In this document: piece after piece, positions 47,833 through 57,099 of the stretch
Position numbering within the stretch: the first letter of the stretch is position 1
Layout of the letters: every line of letters begins with the position of its first letter
Source of the DNA: Inhella gelatinilytica
GTDB taxonomy: Bacteria; Pseudomonadota; Gammaproteobacteria; Burkholderiales; Burkholderiaceae_C
Assembly (NCBI RefSeq): GCF_016093295.1
Contig: NZ_JAEDAL010000005.1
Location: forward strand, 186,001 to 250,000
Direction of reading: 5' to 3'
DNA: 64,000 nucleotides
The notes under the pieces: generated by a model
Told to the model about the DNA's origin: nothing
What the model saw: the letters and a program-made list of their open reading frames with translations, nothing else
Database searches by the model: none
Made by a program: the position numbers and the translations under genes

Positions 47833-48276
47833 ATGTACACGCCTTCCCAACTGGACGTCCGCCGTTTCTTTTGCACCACGTATCGCCAGTGGCGGCAGGG
47901 GCTCCCGCTCGACCCCATGCAGAAAGTGGCCCAGCCCTGGGTGGCCGCCCATCCCGAGTACTTCCCAGAGCTCGAAGACGAGGCGACGGCGCTCGCCTTG
48001 AACTACCGCGTCGAAGACGGGAAGACCAACCCCTTCTTGCACCTGGCCATGCACCTGACGCTGGCGGAGCAACTGTCCATTGATCAGCCTGCGGGGATTC
48101 GGCAGGCGGTGGAACTGCTCGCGGCGCGCCTGGGTAGCCTGCATGAAGCCCATCATGTGGCGATGGACGCCTTGGGCGAAATGATTTGGGAAAGCCAGCG
48201 CAGCGGCCTGCCCCCCGACGGCCACGCGTACTTGGACCGGGTGCGGCAGCGGGCCACGCGCGACACTGGCGCGTAA
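47833..48276 (+). CDS. DUF1841 family protein
   Basis: 147 residues. The start MYTPSQLDVRRFFCTTYRQW and the block NPFLHLAMHLTLAEQLSIDQ, then HEAHHVAMDALGEMIWESQR, match DUF1841. The conserved His residues could bind metal, but the function is unknown. The gene is convergent with flgN and divergent from the ParA gene. Confidence 0.9.
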   Translation: MYTPSQLDVRRFFCTTYRQWRQGLPLDPMQKVAQPWVAAHPEYFPELEDEATALALNYRVEDGKTNPFLHLAMHLTLAEQLSIDQPAGIRQAVELLAARLGSLHEAHHVAMDALGEMIWESQRSGLPPDGHAYLDRVRQRATRDTGA

Positions 48277-48287
48277 ATGGGCAGGCG

Positions 48288-48674
48288 TCAGGCGCTGACG
48301 CTGTCCCCGCTGGATCGACGCTTGAGCTCGCGGCCGCTTTCACCGTACAGCCCCAGCGGTTCGCGGGGCATCAGCGTGTCCAGGGCCCGATCCAGGGCGG
48401 CCGTCGCGCGCGACAAACTAACCCGCTGCGCCGCCATCTGCGCCCCGGCCCGAGCGAGCCGCTGGCGCTCCTGGGTCGACCACGCTTGCTGCCGGGCACC
48501 CGCCAGCGCATGGGCCATCAGGCGCTGCACCGACACACTGTGGCGCTCCAAGGCGTCGGCGTCTCGTTGCACCAGGGCTTCATGAACCCCAGCCAGCGCA
48601 GATTCCAAATCAGAAAGCAGCCCCTCGATAGAGCGAGGCGCTGCGCTGTGCGAAGAAGTAAGTGAACGATTCAT
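48288..48674 (-). CDS. flgN: Flagellar export chaperone FlgN
   Basis: 128 residues, helical. It is weakly conserved, but position after flgM, length and the pattern (LSDLESALAGVHEALVQRDA, then LERHSVSVQRLMAHALAGAR) fit FlgN. FlgN delivers the hook-filament junction proteins FlgK and FlgL to the export gate. The gene is 59 bases after flgM and likely shares its sigma-28 promoter. Confidence 0.8.
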   Translation of the reverse strand: MNRSLTSSHSAAPRSIEGLLSDLESALAGVHEALVQRDADALERHSVSVQRLMAHALAGARQQAWSTQERQRLARAGAQMAAQRVSLSRATAALDRALDTLMPREPLGLYGESGRELKRRSSGDSVSA

Positions 48675-48733
48675 GGCGATAGCAGCTGGTTAAGGCCCGC
48701 ACCGCCACCCGAAACGGACGGATGCGCGAACCT

Positions 48734-49096
48734 TCAGGTCTGGTTCGGACGGCGATTCAACAACTCCTGAGCCGATGCCAGCAGGCCATCGGCCACTCGC
48801 TCGGCATTGACTTCGTAACGGCCCTCCTCGATTTCGCGCGACAGGCGCTCCACCTTGGCGGTGTCAAAACTTTCCTGTTCGTCCCCACCGGACAGCAACT
48901 GGACGGCGCTGTGCGACAACGCCACCTGAGCGCTGGCTGGGGGATTGGATTGAATCGGCTCGGGGCGCGCACCGGTTTGGTTGGGCTGCACCGTCTGGGC
49001 CGCTGCCCGGCCCGCCTGAGGCGACAGCTCGGGCCGTGACGCTCGATCTTGGGCCGGCGTGGGGACCGGACGGTTGGGGGTGTTGCCGACTTCCAT
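48734..49096 (-). CDS. flgM: Anti-sigma-28 factor FlgM
   Basis: 120 residues, a little longer than typical because of a disordered Pro/Gln-rich N-terminal half. The C-terminal half carries the FlgM pattern: VALSHSAVQLLSG and VERLSREIEEGRYEVNAERV, then LLASAQELL. FlgM holds FliA until the hook is complete, then is exported. AAGGAG precedes the ATG. A sigma-28-like promoter lies 54-80 bases upstream. Confidence 0.9.
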   Translation of the reverse strand: MEVGNTPNRPVPTPAQDRASRPELSPQAGRAAAQTVQPNQTGARPEPIQSNPPASAQVALSHSAVQLLSGGDEQESFDTAKVERLSREIEEGRYEVNAERVADGLLASAQELLNRRPNQT

Positions 49097-49149
49097 TTGA
49101 AAGCTCCTTCGCTCAAGACCCCAGCCCGCATGCCAGGGTCTTGGGGGCT

Positions 49150-49176
49150 ACTTCGGCCCCGGAAGACGCAACTTTA
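49150..49176 (-). promoter_or_regulatory. Sigma-28 (FliA) promoter of flgM
   Basis: On the minus strand TAAAGTTG (49169-49176) is followed after 11 bases by GCCGAAGT (49150-49157). The sigma-28 consensus is TAAAGTTT-N11-GCCGATAA, so the -35 differs at one base and the -10 keeps its GCCGA core. The spacing is exact. It lies between flgA and flgM. Confidence 0.7.
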
Positions 49177-49192
49177 GGGGTATTTGCCCCGC

Positions 49193-49882
49193 TCACCATG
49201 GAAGTTCCACCTCATGGGGCCCAACAGCCTGCCCCAAAACGGTGCGGCCACTTTCCAGTTTCACCCGGACGGTCTGCCCTTCCCACCCCGGTGTCAGGGC
49301 TTGTCCTTCGGTGCGGATCGAGAACCCGGCACCCGCCAAGCGCAGCTGAACCGGCGCGCCGGCCGCAAACCACTGGCGTTGGCGCAGGTGATGCTGCCGC
49401 ACCGCATCTCCCGCTTCGATCGGGCGAGCCAACACGCGTCCCACAGGAGGCTCCGCCTGGGCGAGCGCGGGGGACACTTCGGCCGTCAACTCCACCCGCC
49501 GCCGAACCACATGCTCCAAGCCCAGCGTGGCACCGGCCGGCAAGGGCTGCGTGGCTGCCCAAGCCTCCGCCAGGACCCGCACGTGAACGGGGACCGTAAT
49601 CGACCAACGGACCGCGCCCTGTAGACAGCGCAAACCCACCCGGCTGCGACCCCACAGACTTTGCCCCGGGGGCACAAAGGCTTGAACCTGCGCACACGGA
49701 GCCAGCCGCAACCGACTGTCAGGCTCCCCGACCTCCACACTGGATTGAGCGGGCGCGGGCACGGCGGCGCGAACCGCGTCCTCCGTCAGCCGCTGGAGAT
49801 CGGCCCGCCACTGGGGCAACAGGCTGGCCTGGGCGTGTGACCCGACTACCCAGCCCATGGCGAGGACGACAACGGCTTTCAT
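49193..49882 (-). CDS. flgA: Flagellar basal body P-ring formation protein FlgA
   Basis: 229 residues from ATG 49882, giving a signal peptide (MKAVVVLAMGWVVGSHAQAS). The SAF-like C-terminal domain has LPAGATLGLEHVVRRRVELT, VGRVLARPIEAGDAVRQHHL and the terminal VRVKLESGRTVLGQAVG. FlgA is the periplasmic chaperone for FlgI assembly into the P ring. It is divergent from flgB. Confidence 0.92.
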   Translation of the reverse strand: MKAVVVLAMGWVVGSHAQASLLPQWRADLQRLTEDAVRAAVPAPAQSSVEVGEPDSRLRLAPCAQVQAFVPPGQSLWGRSRVGLRCLQGAVRWSITVPVHVRVLAEAWAATQPLPAGATLGLEHVVRRRVELTAEVSPALAQAEPPVGRVLARPIEAGDAVRQHHLRQRQWFAAGAPVQLRLAGAGFSIRTEGQALTPGWEGQTVRVKLESGRTVLGQAVGPHEVELPW

Positions 49883-50028
49883 GCGCCGCACTCTAGGGAG
49901 AGAGACCCCGAACGAGGTCACGAAATGCACCCCAAAAGCCCTCTTTATCCGGCTCAAGATTTCAGCGCCCCTCACCAGAATCGACGCCATCGCCCCTCTG
50001 AGGGTCTACCCCGCCCCCGGGAAACGCC
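49883..50028. promoter_or_regulatory. Divergent flgA/flgB intergenic region
   Basis: 146 bases that must carry the early or middle flagellar promoters for both directions. I do not find a sigma-28 or sigma-54 element or a clear FlhDC box here. Confidence 0.4.
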
Positions 50029-50430
50029 ATGTTGGATCGGCTCACCACCGGACTCGAGTTTCAAACCCAGGCCCTGCTGCTGCGGGCCGAGCGTCAGCGC
50101 ATGCTCGCCGGGAACATTGCCAACGCCGACACGCCGGGGTACCAAGCTCAAGAGTTCAATTTCTCCAAGGCGCTGCAAATGGCCACCGACGCCGCGGGCG
50201 CCAGCGCGCCCAATGCGGCCACCGCCGAAGGTCGGCGCGGCCTGGTGCAAAGCACGCGGGAGTTTGCCCTTCAAGCGCAAACCAATTTGGACGGCAACGG
50301 CGTGGACATGGACCGGGAGCGGGCTTCGTTCGCGGACAACAGCCTGCGATACGAGGCCACGTTGCGCTTTATCAACGGCTCGTTGCGCACCATGCTCGAC
50401 TCCATGAAGTCCCACAACTCGCCGGGCTGA
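50029..50430 (+). CDS. flgB: Flagellar proximal rod protein FlgB
   Basis: 133 residues. The rod family N-terminus (ALLLRAERQRMLAGNIANAD, then TPGYQAQEF) and the C-terminal coil (FADNSLRYEATLRFINGSLR) are clear. FlgB is the first rod subunit, joined to the MS ring. First gene of the flgB-L operon. Confidence 0.95.
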   Translation: MLDRLTTGLEFQTQALLLRAERQRMLAGNIANADTPGYQAQEFNFSKALQMATDAAGASAPNAATAEGRRGLVQSTREFALQAQTNLDGNGVDMDRERASFADNSLRYEATLRFINGSLRTMLDSMKSHNSPG

Positions 50431-50446
50431 GCGTAGGAGCTGAACC

Positions 50447-50872
50447 ATGTCGATGTTTCAAATCTTCAATATCAGCGGCAGTGCGGTGTCGGCGAACAGC
50501 CAGCGCCTCAATGTCGTGGCCAGCAACCTCGCCAACGTCGACACCGTCGCGGGGCCCGATGGCCAAGCCTACAAAGCGCGCCAGGTGGTGTTTCAAACGC
50601 ATCTCATGGGCGCCCGTGATGGCAGCTCGGTCGACCCCGGTGCGGCGGGCGTCAAGGTGACCGACATCCGCGAGGACGAAGCGCCAGGGCGGCGAATCTT
50701 TGATCCCAAGCACCCCAAAGCCGACGGTCAGGGTTACGTGACCTACTCCAACGTCAACAGCGTGGAGGAAATGGTGAACATGATCGCGGCGTCACGGGCC
50801 TATCAAAACAACGTTGAGGTCATGAACACCGCCAAAGTGTTGTTGCAAAAGACCTTACAGCTTGGACAGTGA
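50447..50872 (+). CDS. flgC: Flagellar proximal rod protein FlgC
   Basis: 141 residues. The N-terminus FNISGSAVSANSQRLNVVAS and NLANVDTV are the rod/hook signature, and YVTYSNVNSVEEMVNMIAAS with AYQNNVEVMNTAK is the FlgC C-terminus. It is the second proximal rod protein. It starts 16 bases after flgB and overlaps the region of the flgD start. Confidence 0.95.
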   Translation: MSMFQIFNISGSAVSANSQRLNVVASNLANVDTVAGPDGQAYKARQVVFQTHLMGARDGSSVDPGAAGVKVTDIREDEAPGRRIFDPKHPKADGQGYVTYSNVNSVEEMVNMIAASRAYQNNVEVMNTAKVLLQKTLQLGQ

Positions 50873-50874
50873 TC

Positions 50875-51531
50875 ATGGCGCTGGATCTGAACACCATCAA
50901 CGCCCCGACGACCAACACCGCCGCCAAGTCCGGTCGTGATGCGATTGCCAAGGCCCAGGAGAACCAGGACCGGTTCCTGACCCTGCTGGTTGCACAAATG
51001 CGCAATCAAGACCCCATGAACCCCATGGAGAACGCGCAGCTCACCACCCAGATTGCGCAAATCCAAACCGTGACCGGAATCGAAAACCTGCGCACCAGCT
51101 TGGATCAGATGGCGGCGCAAGCCACTCAGGCCCAGACGCTGCAAGGCGTGGCCATGATTGGTCGCAACATCACCACGGAGGGCAGCCGCCTTCAAGTGCT
51201 GGAGGACGGCGCGGTGGGGAGTTTTGAACTCGACACCGCAGCCGATCAGGTGTCGGTAGACATCACGACCGCTGCAGGGACCGTCGTCCAAACCTTGAAT
51301 CTGGGCACGCTAGGAGCGGGTCGACACGATTTCGTCTGGGATCGACAAGGCCTGGACCCCGCCGTCGAACTCAATTTCAAACTCAAGGCCACGCGCGGTA
51401 CGACCCCAGTGAAGGGCACAACGTTCTCGCGCGATGCCGTCATGGCGCTCAACAACGAGGGGGGCGCCCTCAATTTCATCCTTGCCTCGGGCCGCACCAT
51501 CGGTCTGGACAAGATTCTTTCTGTGGACTAA
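50875..51531 (+). CDS. flgD: Flagellar hook assembly (capping) protein FlgD
   Basis: 218 residues from ATG 50875. A GTG six bases earlier overlaps the flgC stop and is an alternative. DRFLTLLVAQMRNQDPMNPM is the FlgD N-terminal signature, and the Tudor/Fn3-like hook-cap domain ends with TFSRDAVMALNNEGGALNFI. FlgD caps the growing hook while FlgE polymerises. Confidence 0.94.
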   Translation: MALDLNTINAPTTNTAAKSGRDAIAKAQENQDRFLTLLVAQMRNQDPMNPMENAQLTTQIAQIQTVTGIENLRTSLDQMAAQATQAQTLQGVAMIGRNITTEGSRLQVLEDGAVGSFELDTAADQVSVDITTAAGTVVQTLNLGTLGAGRHDFVWDRQGLDPAVELNFKLKATRGTTPVKGTTFSRDAVMALNNEGGALNFILASGRTIGLDKILSVD

Positions 51532-51543
51532 CGAGGAACAGCC

Positions 51544-52866
51544 ATGGGTTTCCAACAAGGTCTCTCCGGCCTGAATGTGGCCGCCAAAAGCCTGGACGTC
51601 ATCGGCAACAACGTCGCCAACGCGAGCACCGTGGGCTACAAAGCCTCGCGCGCCGAGTTCAGCAACATCTACGCCGCAACGCTCAGTGGTGCCGGCACCT
51701 CCAACACCGGCATCGGGGTGGTGCTCTCCTCGGTGGCCCAGCAGTTCACGCAGGGCAACATCAGCACCACCGAGAACCCCATGGATTTGGCCATCAATGG
51801 CCAGGGGTTCTTTCAGGTGACGGACGGATTGAACCCCCGCCTGTACACCCGCAACGGGCAATTCAAGCTGGACCGCGCCGGCAACATCGTCAACAACGAT
51901 GGTTTGAAATTGATGGGTTACCCGGCCGACGGCACCGGGGTGATCCAGCCCGGGATTGCCCAGCCCCTGCAGTTGCCCACAGGCGGCATTGACCCAGCGG
52001 TCACTTCCAGCATCAAGCTGCAGTTCAACCTGGACTCGCGTCTGGCACAAACCGGGGCAGGCACCGGCATGATCTTGAACGACCCGACGACTTACAACAA
52101 CGCCACTTCGCTGTCCGTGTACGACGCCAAGGGTCAGGAAATTGCCTTGACGCTGTACTTCCAAAAGGGTGCCACGGCGGCAACTGGAGAGACCGAATGG
52201 CACGTCTACGCCACGGCCAACGGCACCTCGCTGCTTGCAGCGTCTGACGCCTCGGCCATCACGCCCGACGCGGACGGCAACCCGGACAAGCCCTGGACGA
52301 CCCTCATCTTCCCGAAGACGGGCGGCCTGCCCATCACGCCCGACCCCACCGCGGATCCCGCCGCCCTGCTGAACATGGACATTCCGCCGAGCACCAACTC
52401 GGTGGGTGCCGCAGCGCTGGACATCGCCGGCATCTCGGTCAACCTCTTGAGCATCACCGAAAACGGTTCGGCCTTTTCGGTGAGCGAAGTGCTGCAGGAC
52501 GGCTACGCGCCTGGCCAGCTCAGTGGCATCCTGATCGAAAACAACGGCATCGTCACCGCGCGCTACAGCAACGGCCAAACCAAACCGGCGGGGCAAATTG
52601 AACTGGCCAACTTCCGCAATGTTCAGGGCCTGCAGCCTCTGGGCGGCAACGTGTGGGCCTCCACTTTCGCGTCCGGTGATCCCGTGCTGGGCGTCCCCAG
52701 CGTCGGCAACTTCGGCGGGCTGCAAGCCGGCGCCTTGGAAGACAGCAACACCGATCTGACCGTGGAACTGGTCAACATGATCACCGCGCAGCGGGTCTAC
52801 CAGGCCAATGCCCAGACCATCCGCACGCAGGATCAAGTGCTGCAGACCATCACGAATCTGCGCTGA
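51544..52866 (+). CDS. flgE: Flagellar hook protein FlgE
   Basis: 440 residues. The N-terminal GFQQGLSGLNVAAKSLDVIG, NNVANASTVGYKASRAEFS and C-terminal DLTVELVNMITAQRVYQANA with RTQDQVLQTITNL are typical. The central hook domains lie between. FlgE builds the curved hook, the universal joint. Confidence 0.96.
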   Translation: MGFQQGLSGLNVAAKSLDVIGNNVANASTVGYKASRAEFSNIYAATLSGAGTSNTGIGVVLSSVAQQFTQGNISTTENPMDLAINGQGFFQVTDGLNPRLYTRNGQFKLDRAGNIVNNDGLKLMGYPADGTGVIQPGIAQPLQLPTGGIDPAVTSSIKLQFNLDSRLAQTGAGTGMILNDPTTYNNATSLSVYDAKGQEIALTLYFQKGATAATGETEWHVYATANGTSLLAASDASAITPDADGNPDKPWTTLIFPKTGGLPITPDPTADPAALLNMDIPPSTNSVGAAALDIAGISVNLLSITENGSAFSVSEVLQDGYAPGQLSGILIENNGIVTARYSNGQTKPAGQIELANFRNVQGLQPLGGNVWASTFASGDPVLGVPSVGNFGGLQAGALEDSNTDLTVELVNMITAQRVYQANAQTIRTQDQVLQTITNLR

Positions 52867-52879
52867 TCGAGGCTGAACC

Positions 52880-53602
52880 ATGGACCGGATGATCTACAAC
52901 TCGATGGCGGGAGCCAAGGCGGCGATGCAGCGTCAGGAGGTGCTCGCGCACAACCTGGCCAACGTCAGCACCACCGGCTTTCGCGCCGAGTTGCAGGCCT
53001 TTCGGGCCGTGCCCGTGCAGGGCGATGGCGCCAGCACCCGCGTCTTCACGCTGGAAACCACGATCGGGTACGACGAAAAATCCGGACCCCTGCAAACCAC
53101 GGCCCGCAGTCTCGACGTGGCCGTTCGAGGACGCAGTTGGTTATCCGTCCAGGGTCTGGATGGAACCGAGGGCTACACCCGGGCCGGTGCCCTGGATATC
53201 AACGCCGAAGGTTTGTTGGTCACTCGGGGCGGTCTGCCTGTCTTGGGGGATGGCGGACCCATCACTATTCCGCCCAATACCGAAGTGCAAATCGGAGAGG
53301 ACGGCACGGTGACCGCCAAAGGGGCGACAGGCCGACCGAACAATGTGGGGCGACTCAAACTCGTTACCCCCGAAGGGCAACTGCAGCGTGGCGAGGACGG
53401 TTTGTTTCGCGCGGCGGACCCCCTGCCGGCCGATCCCACCGCCCGTCTTGAAACGGGCGTGCTGGAAGGCTCCAACGTCAACGCCGTGGAAACCATGGTC
53501 GCCATGATTTCCGCCGCCCGTCAGTTTGAACACCAAATGAAGCTGCTGAGCCTGGCCCAGACCCAGGGTCAAGTCTCGGCCAAGCTGCTGTCGCCCACCT
53601 GA
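52880..53602 (+). CDS. flgF: Flagellar proximal rod protein FlgF
   Basis: 240 residues. The start MDRMIYNSMAGAKAAMQRQE with HNLANVSTTGFRAEL and the C-terminal GVLEGSNVNAVETMVAMISA match FlgF. It is a rod subunit between FlgC and FlgG. It follows flgE by 13 bases. Confidence 0.94.
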   Translation: MDRMIYNSMAGAKAAMQRQEVLAHNLANVSTTGFRAELQAFRAVPVQGDGASTRVFTLETTIGYDEKSGPLQTTARSLDVAVRGRSWLSVQGLDGTEGYTRAGALDINAEGLLVTRGGLPVLGDGGPITIPPNTEVQIGEDGTVTAKGATGRPNNVGRLKLVTPEGQLQRGEDGLFRAADPLPADPTARLETGVLEGSNVNAVETMVAMISAARQFEHQMKLLSLAQTQGQVSAKLLSPT

Positions 53603-53623
53603 TCAAGGCAAAAGGATCTCATC

Positions 53624-54406
53624 ATGATGCGCAGCCTTTGGATTGCCAAGACCGGCATGGAGGCCCAGCAGACCCAGCTGGATCACATTTCCAACAACCT
53701 GGCGAATGTCTCGACCAATGGCTACAAGCGCTCACAGGCCTTGTTCGAGGACTTGATGTACCAGAACCTGCGCCAAAGCGGCGCGGCCGAGACCGAACAA
53801 ACCCAATTACCTACCGGCTTGCAAGTCGGGTTGGGGGTGCGCACCGCCGCCACCGGGCGCGTGTTCACCCAGGGCAACCTGGCGCAATCCGGCAACGCCC
53901 TGGACATGGCCATCACCGGCAAGGGTTTCTTCCAAATTCAGCGCCCCGATGGCACCACGGCCTACACGCGGGATGGCACGTTCAAAGTCGACGCCAACGG
54001 CATCATCGTCACCAACAACGGCGAGACGCTGATGCCGGGCATCACCGTTCCCCCGACGGCACTCTCGGTCACCGTGGGCTCGGACGGCACCGTCAATGTC
54101 GTGCTGCCGGGCAACCCCACGCCGCAGGGCATTGGCCAAGTTCAACTGGCCAACTTCATCAACCCCAATGGCCTGGACCCGCTGGGCGGCAACCTGTTTG
54201 CAGAAACCGCCTCCAGCGGCGCCCCGCAGGTGGGTGCCGCCGGCAGCAACAGCCTGGGCACGATCAAACAGGGCTTCGTGGAAAGTTCGAACGTCAACGT
54301 CGTGGAAGAGCTGGTGCAAATGATCCAGACCCAACGCGCGTACGAACTGAACTCCAAGGCCGTGCAGACCTCCGATCAGATGCTGCAGCGCCTGTCGCAG
54401 ATTTGA
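53624..54406 (+). CDS. flgG: Flagellar distal rod protein FlgG
   Basis: 260 residues. MMRSLWIAKTGMEAQQTQLD, HISNNLANVSTNGYKRSQAL and SSNVNVVEELVQMIQTQRAY show the canonical FlgG form. It makes the distal rod that crosses the peptidoglycan and P/L rings. Its length is exactly the family value. Confidence 0.97.
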   Translation: MMRSLWIAKTGMEAQQTQLDHISNNLANVSTNGYKRSQALFEDLMYQNLRQSGAAETEQTQLPTGLQVGLGVRTAATGRVFTQGNLAQSGNALDMAITGKGFFQIQRPDGTTAYTRDGTFKVDANGIIVTNNGETLMPGITVPPTALSVTVGSDGTVNVVLPGNPTPQGIGQVQLANFINPNGLDPLGGNLFAETASSGAPQVGAAGSNSLGTIKQGFVESSNVNVVEELVQMIQTQRAYELNSKAVQTSDQMLQRLSQI

Positions 54407-54415
54407 GGTAAGACC

Positions 54416-55084
54416 ATGAAAACCCTGCTCTGGCTCTGCCTTCCGGTCGCTTTGACGGGCTGCGCCGCCTTGAGTGATGCCCGGGTCGAAATGGACCCGC
54501 CGCCGGTGGTTCAGCTACCCGATCTGCCGCAAGCCCAACCGCGCAACGGCGCCATCTTCAACGCCAACACCTATCGCCCCCTGTTCGAACAACACCGGGC
54601 ACGGCTGGTTGGCGACACGCTGATGATTTCCATCGTGGAAAAAATCAGCGCATCGCAGAGCTCCACCTCGGAAGCCGACCGCAGCGGGTCGCTGTCGGGC
54701 GAAATCAGCGGGCTGCCCGGCCTGGATGCGGCCAAGGTTCTGGGCCGCGCCAGTGTGGGCGCCAAGAGCGGCAACAAGACCACGGGCAAGGGGTCCAACC
54801 AGAACAGCAACGAGTTCACCGGCACGGTCACCGCCATCGTTCAGGCCGTGCTGCCCAATGGCCACCTGCTGATCACCGCGGAGAAGCAAATCGGCGTCAA
54901 CAACAACGTGGATGTGCTGCGCTTCTCCGGTCAGGTCGATCCCCGTGCCATCGGCGCCGGCAACGTGGTGGACTCCACTTCGGTCGCCAACGTTCGGATT
55001 GAACAGCGTGGACGGGGGCCGGCCGAGGGCTTGCATGGAATCGGCTGGCTTTCCCGGTTCTTCTTAAGCCTTTCGCCGACCTAA
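54416..55084 (+). CDS. flgH: Flagellar L-ring lipoprotein FlgH
   Basis: 222 residues. A lipoprotein signal with LTGC (Cys16) leads to ARLVGDTLMISIVEKISASQ and VSGQVDPRAI-like LRFSGQVDPRAIGAGNVVDS, the L-ring signatures. It forms the outer membrane bushing around the rod. It follows flgG by 9 bases. Confidence 0.95.
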   Translation: MKTLLWLCLPVALTGCAALSDARVEMDPPPVVQLPDLPQAQPRNGAIFNANTYRPLFEQHRARLVGDTLMISIVEKISASQSSTSEADRSGSLSGEISGLPGLDAAKVLGRASVGAKSGNKTTGKGSNQNSNEFTGTVTAIVQAVLPNGHLLITAEKQIGVNNNVDVLRFSGQVDPRAIGAGNVVDSTSVANVRIEQRGRGPAEGLHGIGWLSRFFLSLSPT

Positions 55085-55127
55085 AGAAGACCAAGATTCG
55101 GTCGAGCCCATCCTCAACTGCTCGACC

Positions 55128-56219
55128 ATGAAAACGCTGCTGATCACCCTGCTGATGGCGCTGGCCTTGCCGGCGCAGGCCACCCGCGTCAAAGAGGTCG
55201 CGTCGGTGGCCGGCGTGCGGTCCAACCCGCTGACCGGATACGGGTTGGTGGTGGGCTTGGACGGCACCGGGGACCAAACCACGCAGTCACCCTTCACCGG
55301 GCAAAGCCTGACGGCCATGCTGCAGCAGTTCGGCATCACCCTGCCCCCCGGCGTCACCGCCAGCCCCCGCAACATCGCCGCCGTCATGGTGACCGCCCAG
55401 TTGCCCCCCTTCGCGCAGCCCGGCCAGCAACTCGACGTCACGGTGGCCTCGATTGGCAATGCCAAATCCTTGCGGGGTGGCACGCTGATCACCACCCCGC
55501 TCAAGGGCGCAGATGGCCAGATCTATGCGCTGGCCCAGGGACACCTGCTGGTTGGCGGCGCGGGGGCCTCTGCGGGGGGATCTAAAGTCCAGATCAACCA
55601 CCTCTCAGCGGGCCGGGTTCCGGCCGGTGCAACCGTTGAACGCGCGGTGCCCACAGCCCTCAGCCAAGGCGAGTTTCTGCAACTGGACCTGAACAGCGGC
55701 GACTTCACCACGGCCCGCGCCGTCGCCAATGCCATCAATCAGGCCAAAGGTGCGGGCACCGCCCAGGCCTTGGATGGACGCGTCATTCGGGTGAAAGCCC
55801 CCACCGCCCCGGACGAGCGAGTCGGCTTCTTGGCCGACATTGAGAACCTGCCCTTTGATCTGGCCGCCCCTGCAGCCCGCATCGTGATCAATGCCCGCAC
55901 GGGCTCGGTGGTCATGAACCAGGCCGTGACCCTGGGGCCGTGCGCGGTGGCCCATGGCAATTTGAGTGTCACCATCACCAGCACCCCGCAGGTCAGCCAA
56001 CCGGGTGCGTTTTCTCAGGGCCAGACGGCCGTCACGGAAAAAGTGGACATCTCCCTGAAACAAGAGCCGGGCCCCCTGGTTCAAATGCCCGCCAGCACCA
56101 AACTCGCTGACGTGGTCAAAGCCCTGTCCGCCCTGGGTGCCACGCCCACCGATCTGCTGGCGATTCTTCAAGCCATGAAGTCCGCTGGTGCTTTGCAAGC
56201 TGAATTGGAGGTCATATGA
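55128..56219 (+). CDS. flgI: Flagellar P-ring protein FlgI
   Basis: 363 residues. A signal peptide (MKTLLITLLMALALPAQA) precedes VKEVASVAGVRSNPLTGYGL, VVGLDGTGDQT and ATVERAVPTA, ending with LADVVKALSALGATPTDLLA. FlgI makes the P ring in the peptidoglycan layer, chaperoned by FlgA. Its stop overlaps the flgJ start by 4 bases. Confidence 0.96.
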   Translation: MKTLLITLLMALALPAQATRVKEVASVAGVRSNPLTGYGLVVGLDGTGDQTTQSPFTGQSLTAMLQQFGITLPPGVTASPRNIAAVMVTAQLPPFAQPGQQLDVTVASIGNAKSLRGGTLITTPLKGADGQIYALAQGHLLVGGAGASAGGSKVQINHLSAGRVPAGATVERAVPTALSQGEFLQLDLNSGDFTTARAVANAINQAKGAGTAQALDGRVIRVKAPTAPDERVGFLADIENLPFDLAAPAARIVINARTGSVVMNQAVTLGPCAVAHGNLSVTITSTPQVSQPGAFSQGQTAVTEKVDISLKQEPGPLVQMPASTKLADVVKALSALGATPTDLLAILQAMKSAGALQAELEVI

Positions 56220-57088
56220 GCCTCAACCCGGCCACCTTCGCACTCAACCCGCAAGGTATCGATGCCCTACGGGCTCAAGCCTCGCGCGACCCGCAAACGG
56301 CCACCAAGGAAGCCGCCAAGCAGTTTGAAGCGCTCTTCATGAATGAAGTCATGAAACGCATGCGAGCCGCCACGATGGAGTCGGGGCTGTTGGAAAACCG
56401 GTTGACGCAAGTGGGTACGGAAATGCTCGACCAGCAGTTCGCCACCCAAATGAGTGGTTTGCCGGGTGGGCTTTCAGCCGCCATCGAGCGCCAACTCAGT
56501 CGAAATCTCCCGTCCGCAGCGCCCCCCGCCCCCGCCGGCGCCTTGAGTGGCTTGGTGAAGGAGACTCAAAACCTTCCGGACCTGGCCAAGAAAAACGTGC
56601 CCACCCACGCCGCGCGGTTCATTCAGCAGCATGGCGACGCTGCCCGGGCGGTCGCACAGGAAAGTGGTCTGCCCGCCGACTTCATGTTGGCGCAAGCGGC
56701 GCACGAGACCGGATGGGGGCGTGCGCGGATGCGGGCCACCGATGGGACGCCCGCCAACAATCTTTTCGGCATCAAGGCCGGTCCGGGCTGGAAGGGCAAA
56801 GTGGCGGAAGTGACCACCACCGAATACATCAATGGCGAGGCGCGCAAGGTGGTTGCGAAATTCCGCGCCTACGATTCGCCCCAGGAGAGCTTCCGCGACT
56901 ACGCGCGCCTGCTCACCGGCAACCAGCGCTACGCCCAAGCCGTGGCCAGCGCCCAGGCGGCCCCCGACAACGCCGCGGCCTTTGCCAAACATTTGCAACG
57001 CGCTGGCTATGCCACCGACCCGGACTACGCCAACAAGCTTGCCCGCGTGATTAACACCACAGTTCGCGTGCAGCGCGCCCTTGCTTGA
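56216..57088 (+). CDS. flgJ: Flagellar rod assembly protein/peptidoglycan hydrolase FlgJ
   Basis: 290 residues with both FlgJ halves. The N-terminal rod-binding part has AAKQFEALFMNEVMKRMRAA and GLLENRLTQVGTEMLDQQFA. The C-terminal glucosaminidase domain has FMLAQAAHETGWGRARM with the catalytic Glu, NLFGIKAG and YDSPQESFRDYARLL. It locally opens peptidoglycan and caps the rod. It starts at ATGA overlapping flgI. Confidence 0.95.
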   Translation: MSLNPATFALNPQGIDALRAQASRDPQTATKEAAKQFEALFMNEVMKRMRAATMESGLLENRLTQVGTEMLDQQFATQMSGLPGGLSAAIERQLSRNLPSAAPPAPAGALSGLVKETQNLPDLAKKNVPTHAARFIQQHGDAARAVAQESGLPADFMLAQAAHETGWGRARMRATDGTPANNLFGIKAGPGWKGKVAEVTTTEYINGEARKVVAKFRAYDSPQESFRDYARLLTGNQRYAQAVASAQAAPDNAAAFAKHLQRAGYATDPDYANKLARVINTTVRVQRALA

Positions 57089-57099
57089 CATTTCGGCCT

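Noticed and set aside
51310-52881. 523-codon frame opposite flgD and flgE
   Set aside because: Shadow; the sense genes are certain and the operon order is complete.
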